64,000 nucleotides of DNA from Anaerococcus urinomassiliensis (GTDB taxonomy: Bacteria > Bacillota > Clostridia > Tissierellales > Peptoniphilaceae). The stretch's first letter is position 1, and each line of letters begins with the position of its first letter. The notes beneath the pieces were generated by a model. That model was not told the DNA's origin, searched no databases, and saw only the letters and a list, made by a program, of their open reading frames with translations. The position numbers and the translations under genes are program-made. The stretch is from the NCBI RefSeq assembly GCF_900128425.1, contig NZ_LT635782.1:281431-345430 (forward strand). The letters are read 5' to 3'. This document shows positions 1-8,944 of the stretch, one piece after another.

Positions 1-1143
1 ACTGTATTGGTTATTTCTCAAATCTTATCGTTTATAATAGTGGCATATCAGTTTAGACTTGCAAGTTTTTCCTATCCACAGATTAAAACTCTTGAGACTT
101 CAGCTAGTAAGTGGGATGAATATCCTGATTTAGTAAATATTACTTTTAATTTAAATTCTCACGCAGATTCCCTTGAAGAGGATTTAAAGAGATGGAATCA
201 ATGGTATGAATACTTAGATGATACTTTTGAAGATGATAAGTGGATACTAGCTTATAGCAATATTGCTAATTATTTTGGATCGGATATTGAGGCTACTAGA
301 GCTAAACTAGATAAGTATAATCCAGATGGAAATACCATAATTGTTTCCAATAATTATCTAGAAAAAGAACAGGTAGATCATAAAACTGACTTTTCTGATT
401 TGAAATATGGAGAGTTTGGACTAATATTGCCTGAGAAGTTAAAGGCTAATGAAAAAGCACTTGTAAAAGTATATGAAGATTATGTTAATGAAAATTTTGG
501 TGGTGATGGTGATTTTAAGGCAAAGGTGGAATATGTTAGTGATAATCAAAAAAGATTTATCTTCAATACAACAATTATTACAGACAAGCAGTATTTAACA
601 GATCCTGCTATTATAGTTATAAGTCCAAAATCTACAGGAGCTAGTGATCGTAGTTTGATGTTTTGGAATAATATGATAAGTAATTTTATATTCTTTGATA
701 ACTATGAATATTGCCACAAATCCCTTGAAGATCGCGATCTTTTAAAGTGGGTTTCTTATATAATAAATAGCAGAAGTGATTATTATGAGAGATTGTCAGA
801 CGAAATAAGAGATATTAGGTTTAGCATAATTGGAAGTATTTTTACTATACTTACATCCTTACTCTTGTTTAACAGTATTGTTATAACTTACTTCAAAGAA
901 TTTAGAAGAGAAAATTTCATAAAGAGAATATCTGGCTTGAGTTTCTTTGGTATCCATAAGCGTTTTATTATAATACAGTGTATTATATTTTTCCTTAGCT
1001 TAATTGCTTCCTATAAGCTAACCGAGGACTGGCAATCTAGCCTAGGAACATTTTTAGTCTTTGTTTTGAATTCATTTATAATTTTATATGTTCAAAATAA
1101 AAAAGAGAATAAGCAAAGTATGACAATTTTAAAGGGGGAATAG
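1..1143 (+). CDS. Bacteriocin-associated integral membrane protein (DUF1430-like), 5' end outside window
   Basis: The reading frame is open from the first base, so this is the C-terminal 380 residues of a longer protein. A large extracytoplasmic segment (about residues 20-260) is followed by three hydrophobic helices near residues 275-300, 320-340 and 347-365. This resembles the C-terminal half of the roughly 650-residue membrane proteins that accompany lactococcin-972-type bacteriocins. It ends one base before the ATPase gene and so is in the same operon. The assignment rests on architecture plus the neighbouring ATPase; there is no catalytic motif. The bacteriocin precursor itself would lie upstream, outside the window. 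Confidence 0.6.
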   Translation, partial: TVLVISQILSFIIVAYQFRLASFSYPQIKTLETSASKWDEYPDLVNITFNLNSHADSLEEDLKRWNQWYEYLDDTFEDDKWILAYSNIANYFGSDIEATRAKLDKYNPDGNTIIVSNNYLEKEQVDHKTDFSDLKYGEFGLILPEKLKANEKALVKVYEDYVNENFGGDGDFKAKVEYVSDNQKRFIFNTTIITDKQYLTDPAIIVISPKSTGASDRSLMFWNNMISNFIFFDNYEYCHKSLEDRDLLKWVSYIINSRSDYYERLSDEIRDIRFSIIGSIFTILTSLLLFNSIVITYFKEFRRENFIKRISGLSFFGIHKRFIIIQCIIFFLSLIASYKLTEDWQSSLGTFLVFVLNSFIILYVQNKKENKQSMTILKGE

Positions 1144-1144
1144 G

Positions 1145-1789
1145 ATGATAGAAATTAGAAACTTATCTAAAAGCTTTGGTGATAGAAATCTTTTTAACAA
1201 TATCAATATTAATTTTTATGACAATAGGACCTATGCCATAGTTGGAGAAAGTGGTTCGGGCAAGACAACTTTACTAAATATTATAGCCAAACTTGAAGAA
1301 AAAGATAGGGGCACCATAGTATACAATTCTACTGATTTAGATAAGATTGATGAACATATATTTTTTAGGGACTATCTAGGGTATTTGTTCCAAAATTTAG
1401 GATTAATCGAAAGTGAAAGTGTAGATTATAATCTAGAGCTAGCATTTGTTGGAAAGAAGCTTAATAAAAGCGAAAAACTTAGATTAAAAAAAGAAGCTTT
1501 AGATAAGGTTAATTTATCGCATATAAAGCTAGATACAAAAGTTTACACATTATCTGGTGGCGAGAGTCAGAGAGTTGCCTTATCTAAACTTATCTTAAAA
1601 CAACCTCCTATAATTTTAGCTGATGAGCCAACTGCATCAGTAGATCCAATGAATGCCGAGGAAATATTAAATATTTTATTAGCAATGAAAAGTGAAGGTA
1701 GGATTATAATAATCGCCACCCATAGCAAGGACATATGGCAAGCAACTGATGAAGTGATTTCTATAGATGAATTAAAAGGTGAAATATAA
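1145..1789 (+). CDS. ABC transporter ATP-binding protein, lactococcin-972-type bacteriocin export
   Basis: A 214-residue single ABC ATPase. Walker A GESGSGKT is at residues 34-41, the Q-loop is LFQN, the signature LSGGESQR is near 137-144, Walker B with IILADEPT is near 157-164, and the switch histidine is in ATHSKD. It starts one base after the stop of the membrane protein upstream, with GGGGGAATAGG as ribosome binding site. The compact ATPase next to a DUF1430-like membrane protein matches putative bacteriocin export/immunity pairs. By family knowledge it energises export or removal of a bacteriocin or other peptide; the substrate is inferred. Confidence 0.75.
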   Translation: MIEIRNLSKSFGDRNLFNNININFYDNRTYAIVGESGSGKTTLLNIIAKLEEKDRGTIVYNSTDLDKIDEHIFFRDYLGYLFQNLGLIESESVDYNLELAFVGKKLNKSEKLRLKKEALDKVNLSHIKLDTKVYTLSGGESQRVALSKLILKQPPIILADEPTASVDPMNAEEILNILLAMKSEGRIIIIATHSKDIWQATDEVISIDELKGEI

Positions 1790-1812
1790 AGAAACTTTTG
1801 TAAGTTATCCAA

Positions 1813-1857
1813 GAAAAGACGAGGAAAATGTGGAATCTCACATATTCTCGTCTTTTT
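1813..1857. terminator. Bidirectional rho-independent terminator
   Basis: A long hairpin: AAAAGACGAG and AAAATGTG pair with CACATaTTcT and CTCGTCTTTT around a GAATCT loop, with T-runs usable on both strands. It lies between the convergent bacteriocin ATPase and the minus-strand ABC exporter. Confidence 0.8.
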
Positions 1858-1895
1858 GCTTATATCTATATGCTTTTTTAGCTTATAATGGAATT

Positions 1896-4640
1896 TTATT
1901 CTTCTCTTAAAGCCTCGACTGGGTCTTTCTTGGCTGCCATTGATGATGGTATGATTCCTGCAATTAAGGTTAGAATTACGGAAATTAATACCAATATACC
2001 TGCAGCTTGGGCTGGTAATTTTGACGAAATATCACTTACACCAGTTAGATTTCGAATCAAATTTGTAATAGGAATATTTACTAGCATTGTGACTCCTACT
2101 CCGATAAGACCGGATAAAAGACCGACTATAAATGTTTCTGCCATAAATACTTTTCTAATATCAGACTTGCTTGCTCCAATGGATCTTAGAATTCCAATTT
2201 CTTTTGTTCTTTCAAGTACTGAAATGTAGGTTATGATTCCTATCATGATTGATGAAACTACTAGGCTTACTCCTACAAAGGCTATTAGGACATATGATAT
2301 GGCATTTATTATATCTGTTACTGATTTTGTAATAAGTCCTATCAAGTCATTATAGGTAATCTTTTCATTTTCTGTCTTATCCTTATTGTAATCATCGATA
2401 AAGGCTTTGATTTGTTCCCTATTTTCAAAGTTTTCTACATAGATATCAATCTCTGCTGGAGCATCCTTGCTTACTACTCCTAGGGACTCTAGGTTTTTGT
2501 TATAGGAATTGCCTGCTACAAATTCATCATAAATTTCTTTTAAAGTATCTTTATCATCTTTCTCTACAATATAGCTAGCAAGAGCATTTTCTTGGCTAGC
2601 TTCACCTTGATTTCCTGCACCAGTTTGATTATCTAAAGTAGCCATATTCATACCAGAAGCCATGGCTTGTTTTTGCTTTTCTTCAGCTTCTTTTTGAGCT
2701 TCTTCTGCTATTTCTGGTTTGTTTCTCATTAGCCACGTTGTAAGGGCTAGGGAATCCCTCTGGCTTAGGTTTTCTAGGAAATATTTGGATGAATCAATTT
2801 TTTCGCTATCATTACTTGCCTTAAATTTTATGTTGTTTAATACATTGACTTCTTTATTATCAATTTGAGCTTTAACAATTTCTGATTCATTGGCATGGTC
2901 TATCATCATATCTGTGAGACCTTCAGTAAATCCAATAGGTGCATTTACCACCTGGTTATCATCATTGGTTTTTCTCTTTGCTATACCAACGATCTTAGCT
3001 GGGACACCATTTTCTACTATATCATCAACTTTGACTTCATCATCAGATACATTTACAAAGTTATTTCCTTCTTTTTCATAGTAATCGGATGGGCTTACAA
3101 ACTTAAATTCGTGACCTATTATCTTAGATGGGTCTAGGGATTTTTCATTAATCTTCACATCTTCATTGTTATCAAGTTTAGATAGAAAGTCCCTATAGTC
3201 TTTTGCAGGTAGGAAACCTAGTTCATATAGCCTAGATGTAAATACTTCATTGTTGTAGTCTGTAAATAACACTAGCTCATCAGCTTTTTCTGGCCACTTA
3301 CCTTCTACTATTTCATATTCATCTGTTATAATCGGGCTAAGTTTGCCGTCTTCTGTTGTTATAAGCTGGCTAAAGTTTTTATTTTCTTGGTTTGGATTTA
3401 AAAACTTGGCAAATGGATCTTGGTTATCTTGTTCAAAATCATCTCCGCTTGTATTTACAAGCTCATTATTTGGATCTTTAGTATAGATATCAAAGTTCAT
3501 ATCATAAAGGTATGAGATAAAGTTTGTACCTATAGTTTCATTTAGCTTATCCTTTTTATCTTCGATATATTTTTTAAAAGGAGTTAGGTTGTTTTCCTTA
3601 ACATTTGATGAGAACTTACTTCTGCGCTCTAAGATAAAGTCATTTCCATAGACCTTATCATCTGGGTGTGATTTTTCCTCGGTTTTTGGAGGGGTGAGAG
3701 CATTACCAATATCTAGTGATTCTTTTTGGATTTGGATTGGGTATGCTTTCAGCGCTTTTCTTTGACTATCTTCTATAAAGTCATTAGCACCTGTTGATAT
3801 TGATAGGATTAGGGCTATACCAATTATTCCAATAGATCCTGCGAATGCAGTAAGTATTGTCCTTGCTTTTTTTGTTAATAGGTTATTAAAAGAAAGACCT
3901 ATGGCTGTTGGAAGGCCCAGTTTAATTTTTTTTCTTGTGAAACTTGAGTCCGTTTCTTTTTCATTATAAGGGTTGGAATCATCTATGATTTTCCCGTCTT
4001 TGATTTTAACTATTCTTGTGGAATACTCATAAGCCAAGTCTGGGTTATGGGTTACCATGATTACTAGTCTATCTTGAGCAATTTCTTTTAAAAGCTCCAT
4101 TATAGCAACAGATGTTTCACTATCCAAGGCTCCAGTAGGTTCATCTGCAAGTACTATTTCTGGATTATTTACTAAAGCCCTGGCAATTGCCACCCTTTGC
4201 ATTTGCCCACCAGAAAGTTCTGCTGGTTTTTTGTCTATATGATCTTTTAATCCAACTTTCTCCAAGGCTTCTATTGCTCGCTTTCTTCTATCTTCTTTGC
4301 TAACTCCTGATAGGGTAAGGGCAAGCTCGACATTTGCTAGTATACTTTGGTGGCTTATTAGATTGTAAGATTGAAAGATAAAGCCAACCGATACATTTCT
4401 GTAGTAGTCCCAGTCGCTATCGGAAAAATCTTTTGTAGACTTTCCATCTATTAATAAGTCTCCACTAGTGTAATGGTCTAAGCCTCCGATTATATTTAAT
4501 AGAGTAGTTTTACCACCACCAGATTGGCCAAAAATAGAGACAAATTCATTCTCCCTAAAAGCTATAGATACATCATCTAAGGCAACTTGCTTAAAGTCAC
4601 CTGTCTTATATATTTTAGAAATATTTTTTAGTTCTAACAT
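1896..4640 (-). CDS. ABC transporter ATPase-permease fusion (MacB/FtsX-type)
   Basis: A 914-residue fusion. The N-terminal ABC domain (1-225) has Walker A GQSGGGKT at 38-45, signature LSGGQMQR near 141 and Walker B VLADEPTGALD near 165. A first membrane helix lies near 255-280. A very large extracytoplasmic domain (about 285-755) includes a Q/E/A-rich stretch. Three more helices form a C-terminal FtsX-like permease ending ALREE. The start has a GGAAAGAGGT ribosome binding site eight bases upstream. The family exports peptides, lipoproteins or antimicrobials, or senses antimicrobial peptides; no two-component system is adjacent, so the substrate is unknown. It is transcribed divergently from the GH13-like gene. 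Confidence 0.85.
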   Translation of the reverse strand: MLELKNISKIYKTGDFKQVALDDVSIAFRENEFVSIFGQSGGGKTTLLNIIGGLDHYTSGDLLIDGKSTKDFSDSDWDYYRNVSVGFIFQSYNLISHQSILANVELALTLSGVSKEDRRKRAIEALEKVGLKDHIDKKPAELSGGQMQRVAIARALVNNPEIVLADEPTGALDSETSVAIMELLKEIAQDRLVIMVTHNPDLAYEYSTRIVKIKDGKIIDDSNPYNEKETDSSFTRKKIKLGLPTAIGLSFNNLLTKKARTILTAFAGSIGIIGIALILSISTGANDFIEDSQRKALKAYPIQIQKESLDIGNALTPPKTEEKSHPDDKVYGNDFILERRSKFSSNVKENNLTPFKKYIEDKKDKLNETIGTNFISYLYDMNFDIYTKDPNNELVNTSGDDFEQDNQDPFAKFLNPNQENKNFSQLITTEDGKLSPIITDEYEIVEGKWPEKADELVLFTDYNNEVFTSRLYELGFLPAKDYRDFLSKLDNNEDVKINEKSLDPSKIIGHEFKFVSPSDYYEKEGNNFVNVSDDEVKVDDIVENGVPAKIVGIAKRKTNDDNQVVNAPIGFTEGLTDMMIDHANESEIVKAQIDNKEVNVLNNIKFKASNDSEKIDSSKYFLENLSQRDSLALTTWLMRNKPEIAEEAQKEAEEKQKQAMASGMNMATLDNQTGAGNQGEASQENALASYIVEKDDKDTLKEIYDEFVAGNSYNKNLESLGVVSKDAPAEIDIYVENFENREQIKAFIDDYNKDKTENEKITYNDLIGLITKSVTDIINAISYVLIAFVGVSLVVSSIMIGIITYISVLERTKEIGILRSIGASKSDIRKVFMAETFIVGLLSGLIGVGVTMLVNIPITNLIRNLTGVSDISSKLPAQAAGILVLISVILTLIAGIIPSSMAAKKDPVEALREE

Positions 4641-4723
4641 TCATACCTCTTTCCGTAATTATAATACTATACCCAGTTTCTTTATATCTGACAGGAAAAA
4701 TGTAACATATAAATGAGGTATAT

Positions 4724-5782
4724 ATGGAAAATTTGATTATTTATAAAGAAAATAGGATAGAGGATATCAAGTCTATAAAATACTACAAGGATATAAGGGT
4801 AAGTGGGATTTTACTTGATAAATTTGATAAGATTGAAGATTTGGATAAAATATTTGACTTGACTTATTATTTAAAGACGCATGGTTTAAACTTAATCTTA
4901 AATATAGATGTTTTAAAAACCGTGGCAAAGTTAATAGACTATGACTTTACTTGGTCAAATCCTAAAATAAGAAAATCCTTTTACCAGTTCATAAACTTTT
5001 TGATAAAACGTGGGATAAGTGGTTTTTATTTTTCTAATCTTTATGAATTGATAGGAGATAATGCTTACCTTTCTTTAATAAAAGAGTTTAGTAAAAACAC
5101 TATTAATAAAGATGGGATTGTTAGTATAGTAGAAACTAGTAAAAATCTGTATTTCTTAAACTACCTATCAAATCCTATTTATAATAATTTTTCATATGTT
5201 GATATAAATAATGAGAATTTACCTTTCTTAGAATATAAGAAGTATCTTAAAACTATCCAAAATGTGGATGATGACAAAAATATTAATCAAATATTAAGGT
5301 TAGATAAAACTTTCCTCTCTTTTATAAATACAAAAAATTATTCCTACCAGTCTATGAGTCTTCTTTGTGGCATAAGCTATTTTCACAGGGGAGCGGTGAT
5401 AATTGAAAACTTGGAAGAATTTGGTTTTGCAAGTGATATTAAAAATACAAATGCTTATAAAATCTCCACTTATAGTAGAGATATCAAGGACTTCTATGAG
5501 GATATATTATCCTACAAAAACTCAATTCCTGCCCTAAGTATGGGAAGTTACAGGCAAATTTTTGCAAATGATTCGGATATCTATGCTTATATCAGAAGCT
5601 ATAATGGAGAAAAAGTTGTTGTTTTTGGTAATTTCAGCCAAAAGGAAGTACTAGTAGACATCAGATTTCATTTTATAGACCTATACGATTTTTCTTATTT
5701 AATTGGCAACTATGGCAAAAGAAGAATAGTAAAAAATCTACTATTAAGGCCTTTTGAATTTGTGGCATTTGTTAAAGAATAA
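4724..5782 (+). CDS. Degenerate GH13 (alpha-glucosidase-like) protein, probably non-catalytic
   Basis: 352 residues, against about 550 for oligo-1,6-glucosidases. Residues 72-110 follow the GH13 pattern 'DLNW-NP-VR...GFRxD', reading DYDFTWSNPKIR...GFYFSNL, so the nucleophile Asp is Ser104. The general acid Glu appears kept in IVET (Glu137). The 'NHD' region reads NTKN (202-205), so the third catalytic Asp is lost. The tail GSYRQIF...IYAYIRSYNGEKVVVFGNFS (about 285-325) matches the C-terminal beta domain of GH13. The TIM barrel is shortened and the B domain is absent. The frame is intact, suggesting a maintained non-enzymatic role, possibly sugar binding. A ribosome binding site (GAGGT) precedes the ATG. 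Homology is inferred by eye. Confidence 0.6.
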   Translation: MENLIIYKENRIEDIKSIKYYKDIRVSGILLDKFDKIEDLDKIFDLTYYLKTHGLNLILNIDVLKTVAKLIDYDFTWSNPKIRKSFYQFINFLIKRGISGFYFSNLYELIGDNAYLSLIKEFSKNTINKDGIVSIVETSKNLYFLNYLSNPIYNNFSYVDINNENLPFLEYKKYLKTIQNVDDDKNINQILRLDKTFLSFINTKNYSYQSMSLLCGISYFHRGAVIIENLEEFGFASDIKNTNAYKISTYSRDIKDFYEDILSYKNSIPALSMGSYRQIFANDSDIYAYIRSYNGEKVVVFGNFSQKEVLVDIRFHFIDLYDFSYLIGNYGKRRIVKNLLLRPFEFVAFVKE

Positions 5783-5850
5783 TATATGATTGCACTTATT
5801 TGTAAAGTTAGCTTAAACTTGTAAAATATATCTATTAATAAGGAGAGTTT

Positions 5851-7008
5851 ATGAAAATTTTAGTATTTGGATTGGGTTATGTGGGCTTGGCCAACGCTAT
5901 CTTACTTAGCCAATCAAACCAAGTTATTGGTATAGAAGTTAATGAAGAAAGAATAAATTTAATTAATAATAAAAAATCACCTCTAAGAGATGAGTATATA
6001 GAAAGCTACCTAGCAGAAAAAGATTTGGATTTCACTGCAAAAAAAGAATATGAAAATGATTTAAAAGATGCTGACTTGGCTATACTTGCCTTGCCAACAA
6101 ATTATGATGAAGAGACTAAATTTTTTGATACATCTTATGTTGATGAGGCAATAGGAAATATCAAGAGAATAAATAATGATTTGCCTATTTTGATCAAATC
6201 AACCATACCAGTTGGCTACACGGCTGGCCAAAGTAAGAAATATGCAAGTGACAGTATAATATTTTCACCAGAATTCCTAAGGGAAGGTAAGGCACTTTAT
6301 GATAGCTTAAATCCATCTAGGATAATTGTGGGGGACAAAACTGAATTAGGTCAAAAAATTGCCAATTTATACAAAGACCAAGCTCTTAATAATCCAGAAA
6401 TTTTATTTATGGATTCAACAGAAGCTGAAGCGGTAAAATTATTTTCCAATACCTATCTTGCTATGCGAGTATCATATTTTAATGAGCTTGACACCTTTGC
6501 AGAAATCAAAGGTCTTTCTACAAAAGATATTATAGAGGGTGTTTCTACTGATCCAAGGATAGGCAACTATTACAACAATCCATCTTTTGGTTATGGTGGA
6601 TATTGTTTGCCAAAAGATACTAAGCAACTTTATGCAAATTTTGAAAATGTTCCAAATTCAATGTTTGGTGCAGTAATCGAATCAAATCAAATCAGAAAAG
6701 ATTATATAAGTGATAGGATCCTTAGAGATAAGCCAAAGACAGTTGGTATCTATAGGCTTACCATGAAAAAGGATTCTGATAATTTCAGAAAATCGGCTAT
6801 TTTTGATGTCATAGAAAATATTAAAGATAAGAGCGAAGTAGTAATTTATGAGCCAAATCTTGATATTGATTGTTTCGAAGGACTAAAAGTAGAAAATGAC
6901 CTAGAGGAGTTCAAAAAGCTAGATATCATAGTTGCTAATAGATTAGCCGATGAACTTTTGGATATAAAAGAGAAAGTTTATACAAGGGATATCTTTAATA
7001 AGGACTGA
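5851..7008 (+). CDS. ugd: UDP-glucose 6-dehydrogenase
   Basis: 385 residues, the short HasB/Ugd form. It has an N-terminal Rossmann motif GLGYVGL (7-13), the central-domain SPEFLREGKAL, and the catalytic-cysteine motif GGYCLPKDTKQL with Cys252. It oxidises UDP-glucose to UDP-glucuronate with two NAD+, supplying precursors for capsule or other surface glycans. No capsule cluster is visible next to it, so the sink for UDP-glucuronate is unknown. An AAGGAGAG ribosome binding site precedes the ATG, and a strong terminator follows. Confidence 0.9.
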   Translation: MKILVFGLGYVGLANAILLSQSNQVIGIEVNEERINLINNKKSPLRDEYIESYLAEKDLDFTAKKEYENDLKDADLAILALPTNYDEETKFFDTSYVDEAIGNIKRINNDLPILIKSTIPVGYTAGQSKKYASDSIIFSPEFLREGKALYDSLNPSRIIVGDKTELGQKIANLYKDQALNNPEILFMDSTEAEAVKLFSNTYLAMRVSYFNELDTFAEIKGLSTKDIIEGVSTDPRIGNYYNNPSFGYGGYCLPKDTKQLYANFENVPNSMFGAVIESNQIRKDYISDRILRDKPKTVGIYRLTMKKDSDNFRKSAIFDVIENIKDKSEVVIYEPNLDIDCFEGLKVENDLEEFKKLDIIVANRLADELLDIKEKVYTRDIFNKD

Positions 7009-7015
7009 TAATTTC

Positions 7016-7057
7016 AAATGAAGCTATAATCATTTTTGGATTAGCTTCATTTTTTTA
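7016..7057 (+). terminator. Rho-independent terminator after ugd
   Basis: AAATGAAGCTA pairs with TAGCTTCATTT around an AT-rich loop and is followed by a run of T. Confidence 0.8.
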
Positions 7058-7128
7058 ACGGCATTTTAGATTAAGACACATATCCTAGGGTAAGTAATTA
7101 TTAAAATAAAAGAAACGAAAGGAAGCCT

Positions 7129-7818
7129 ATGACAGAGAAAAAAGAGAAATACATACCACAAGTTCATTCGAAATTAAGAAAATCATTCATTACTGTTCCT
7201 AAGGAAGTATACCAAGCCTCAGGAATCAAAATTTTTGAGAAAAGAATAAAATCCCTACTTTTTACAACAGATTTAGCTATCATCAGGAACACAAATGCAG
7301 ATAGCATAATGGCTGTTTATCCCTATACTCCACAAAGCTCTATAGCAAATGCTATTTTAAGCGTTTCTAATGTTCCTTGCTTTATAGGTATAGGGGGAGG
7401 CGTTACCCAAGGTTTGAGATCAAAATATGTTGCAATAGATGCTGAACTTTCTGGTGCCTATGGAGTCGTAGTAAATGCACCGATGCCTAATGATGATATC
7501 AAGGAAATATCAGAATTTGTGGATATCCCACTTATAGCAACTATCACAACAGCAAAGGATGATTACATAGGTAAGATTCAAGCTGGAGCTGAGATACTTA
7601 ATATCTCTGGGGGCAAATATACAGCTGACTTGGTAAGAGAAGTTAGAGAAAATATTGGAAATGCCTTTCCTATAATTGCGACAGGTGGTAAAGATGGTGA
7701 ACAAATATTAGAAACCATTCAAGCTGGTGCCAATGCCATTAGCTATACTCCACCATCAAGTGCAGAAGTTTTTGGTCAAATGATGGATAAGTATAGAAAT
7801 GAAGATATTGGAGAATAG
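7129..7818 (+). CDS. TIM-barrel protein of unknown function (often labelled 'hydrolase' in clostridia)
   Basis: 229 residues. Alternating beta-alpha units end in phosphate-binding-like loops: FIGIGGGVTQG (about 84-94), ILNISGGKYT (near 158) and IIATGGKDGEQILETIQAGANAI (about 184-206). This is typical of a TIM barrel of the ThiG/IMPDH-like superfamily. Close relatives occur in clostridia under the vague name hydrolase. No substrate can be read from the sequence. A GAAAGGAAGCC ribosome binding site precedes the ATG. The next gene, a P1 peptidase, starts 17 bases downstream, so the two are probably co-transcribed. Confidence 0.55.
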   Translation: MTEKKEKYIPQVHSKLRKSFITVPKEVYQASGIKIFEKRIKSLLFTTDLAIIRNTNADSIMAVYPYTPQSSIANAILSVSNVPCFIGIGGGVTQGLRSKYVAIDAELSGAYGVVVNAPMPNDDIKEISEFVDIPLIATITTAKDDYIGKIQAGAEILNISGGKYTADLVREVRENIGNAFPIIATGGKDGEQILETIQAGANAISYTPPSSAEVFGQMMDKYRNEDIGE

Positions 7819-7835
7819 CTAAAGGAAAAGATTAT

Positions 7836-8759
7836 ATGTACGAAGGATATATTACTGATATAAAAGGAATAAAGATAGGCCATGCTCAAAATTTAAAAGC
7901 TGGTACAGGTCTGACTGTTTTGATACCTCCAAAGGGCAATACTTGCTCTGTCGAAGTCAGAGGATCAGCACCAGGAAGTCGTGAAACTGATTTATTAGAT
8001 CCAATAAATACTGTCGAATCTGTCAATGCCCTCATATTAAGTGGTGGATCAGCTTATGGCTTGGATGCTGCAAGTGGAGTGATGAAGGCCCTAGAAAAAG
8101 ATGGACAAGGTTTGGATGTTGGAGTAGGCATAGTTCCTATAGTTAGCCAAGCTGTCCTATTTGACCTGGCCTACAAGGATTACAAGATTAGACCAGATGC
8201 GAAGATGGGAATCGAGGCTTATAATAATGCATCTTTTGATGAAAATAGGCAGGGGGTTATTGGGGCTGGAACTGGAGCTACAGTTGGCAAAATCCTAGGA
8301 ATGGACCATATTATGAAATCTGGCCTAGGCTCTGCTACTATAAAAGAAGGTGAGTTAGTAGTATCTGCCATTGTTGCTGTTAATGCTTTTGGTGACATAT
8401 ATGATTATGATAAAAAGGTCCAAACAGCAGGTCCAATCGTAAATGGACAAATTCTAAAAACAACAGATGCCATGAGTAAGGTTATGGCTGATTTTTCAGA
8501 TTTGGCCAATAGAAACACAACCATAGGTATAGTTGCAACAAATGCTAGTTTTGATAAGACTAAGCTTAAAAAGATTGCCCAAATGACTCACGATGGCTTT
8601 GCAAGAGCTATAAATCCTGTTCATACAGGCTTTGATGGTGATACAGTATTTTCTCTTTCTACTAATGAAATATCAGCTGATTTGAACATGGTTGGAGTAA
8701 TGGCAGCAGATGCTATGAGCCGTGCAATTGCCAATGCAATTTATTTTTCAAAAGATTAA
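7836..8759 (+). CDS. P1 family (S58, DmpA/NylC-type) self-processing peptidase
   Basis: 307 residues. The fold signatures are DIKGIKIGHAQN, the glycine-rich RGSAPGSRETDLL, LILSGGSAYGLDAASGVM, and the processing site NTTIG at residues 227-230. In this family autocleavage occurs before a Thr or Ser, giving an N-terminal nucleophile; here that would be Asn227/Thr228. Members are beta-aminopeptidases, D-esterases or amide-oligomer hydrolases, so the physiological substrate is open. It probably forms an operon with the TIM-barrel gene upstream. Confidence 0.85.
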   Translation: MYEGYITDIKGIKIGHAQNLKAGTGLTVLIPPKGNTCSVEVRGSAPGSRETDLLDPINTVESVNALILSGGSAYGLDAASGVMKALEKDGQGLDVGVGIVPIVSQAVLFDLAYKDYKIRPDAKMGIEAYNNASFDENRQGVIGAGTGATVGKILGMDHIMKSGLGSATIKEGELVVSAIVAVNAFGDIYDYDKKVQTAGPIVNGQILKTTDAMSKVMADFSDLANRNTTIGIVATNASFDKTKLKKIAQMTHDGFARAINPVHTGFDGDTVFSLSTNEISADLNMVGVMAADAMSRAIANAIYFSKD

Positions 8760-8809
8760 TAAAATTTGCTCTGGTAATAAAGCTATGCTATACTAGGACA
8801 GTAAAATAG

Positions 8810-8815
8810 TATAAT
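8810..8815 (+). promoter_or_regulatory. Probable -10 box of the thiamine transporter operon
   Basis: A perfect TATAAT lies about seven bases upstream of the first base of the TPP aptamer, so transcription should start at the aptamer itself. No good -35 hexamer is seen 17 bases further upstream. Confidence 0.5.
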
Positions 8816-8821
8816 ACTTGA

Positions 8822-8937
8822 TATTCGGGGTGCGTTTTGCTGAGATTATACCCGCTAACCTGATCAACGTAATTGTTGCGAAGGGAAATAGTTTAATAGT
8901 GGATATCTCTTTTTCCGAATACAAGTAGGAAAAGGAG
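8822..8937 (+). promoter_or_regulatory. TPP riboswitch (THI element) with Shine-Dalgarno sequestrator
   Basis: The aptamer spans 8822-8890 with the conserved THI blocks: CGGGGTGC, GCTGAGA, ACCCGC, ACCTGATC and GCGAAGGGAA. P1 is TATT (8822-8825) paired with AATA (8887-8890). The expression platform is a 10-bp hairpin in which 8907-8916 (CTCTTTTTCC) covers the ribosome binding site GGAAAAGGAG (8928-8937). TATTCGG (8822-8828) can pair instead with CCGAATA (8915-8921), freeing the ribosome binding site. Inferred logic: TPP stabilises P1, the hairpin forms, and translation of ykoF is off. Confidence 0.92.
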
Positions 8938-8944
8938 TTTTTTT

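Noticed and set aside
1813..1857. Shared AAAAGACGAGGAAA between this terminator and the IS1182 hairpin at 24223
   Set aside because: Considered as an IS remnant, but the flanks and loop differ and it is explained as a common terminator stem design.
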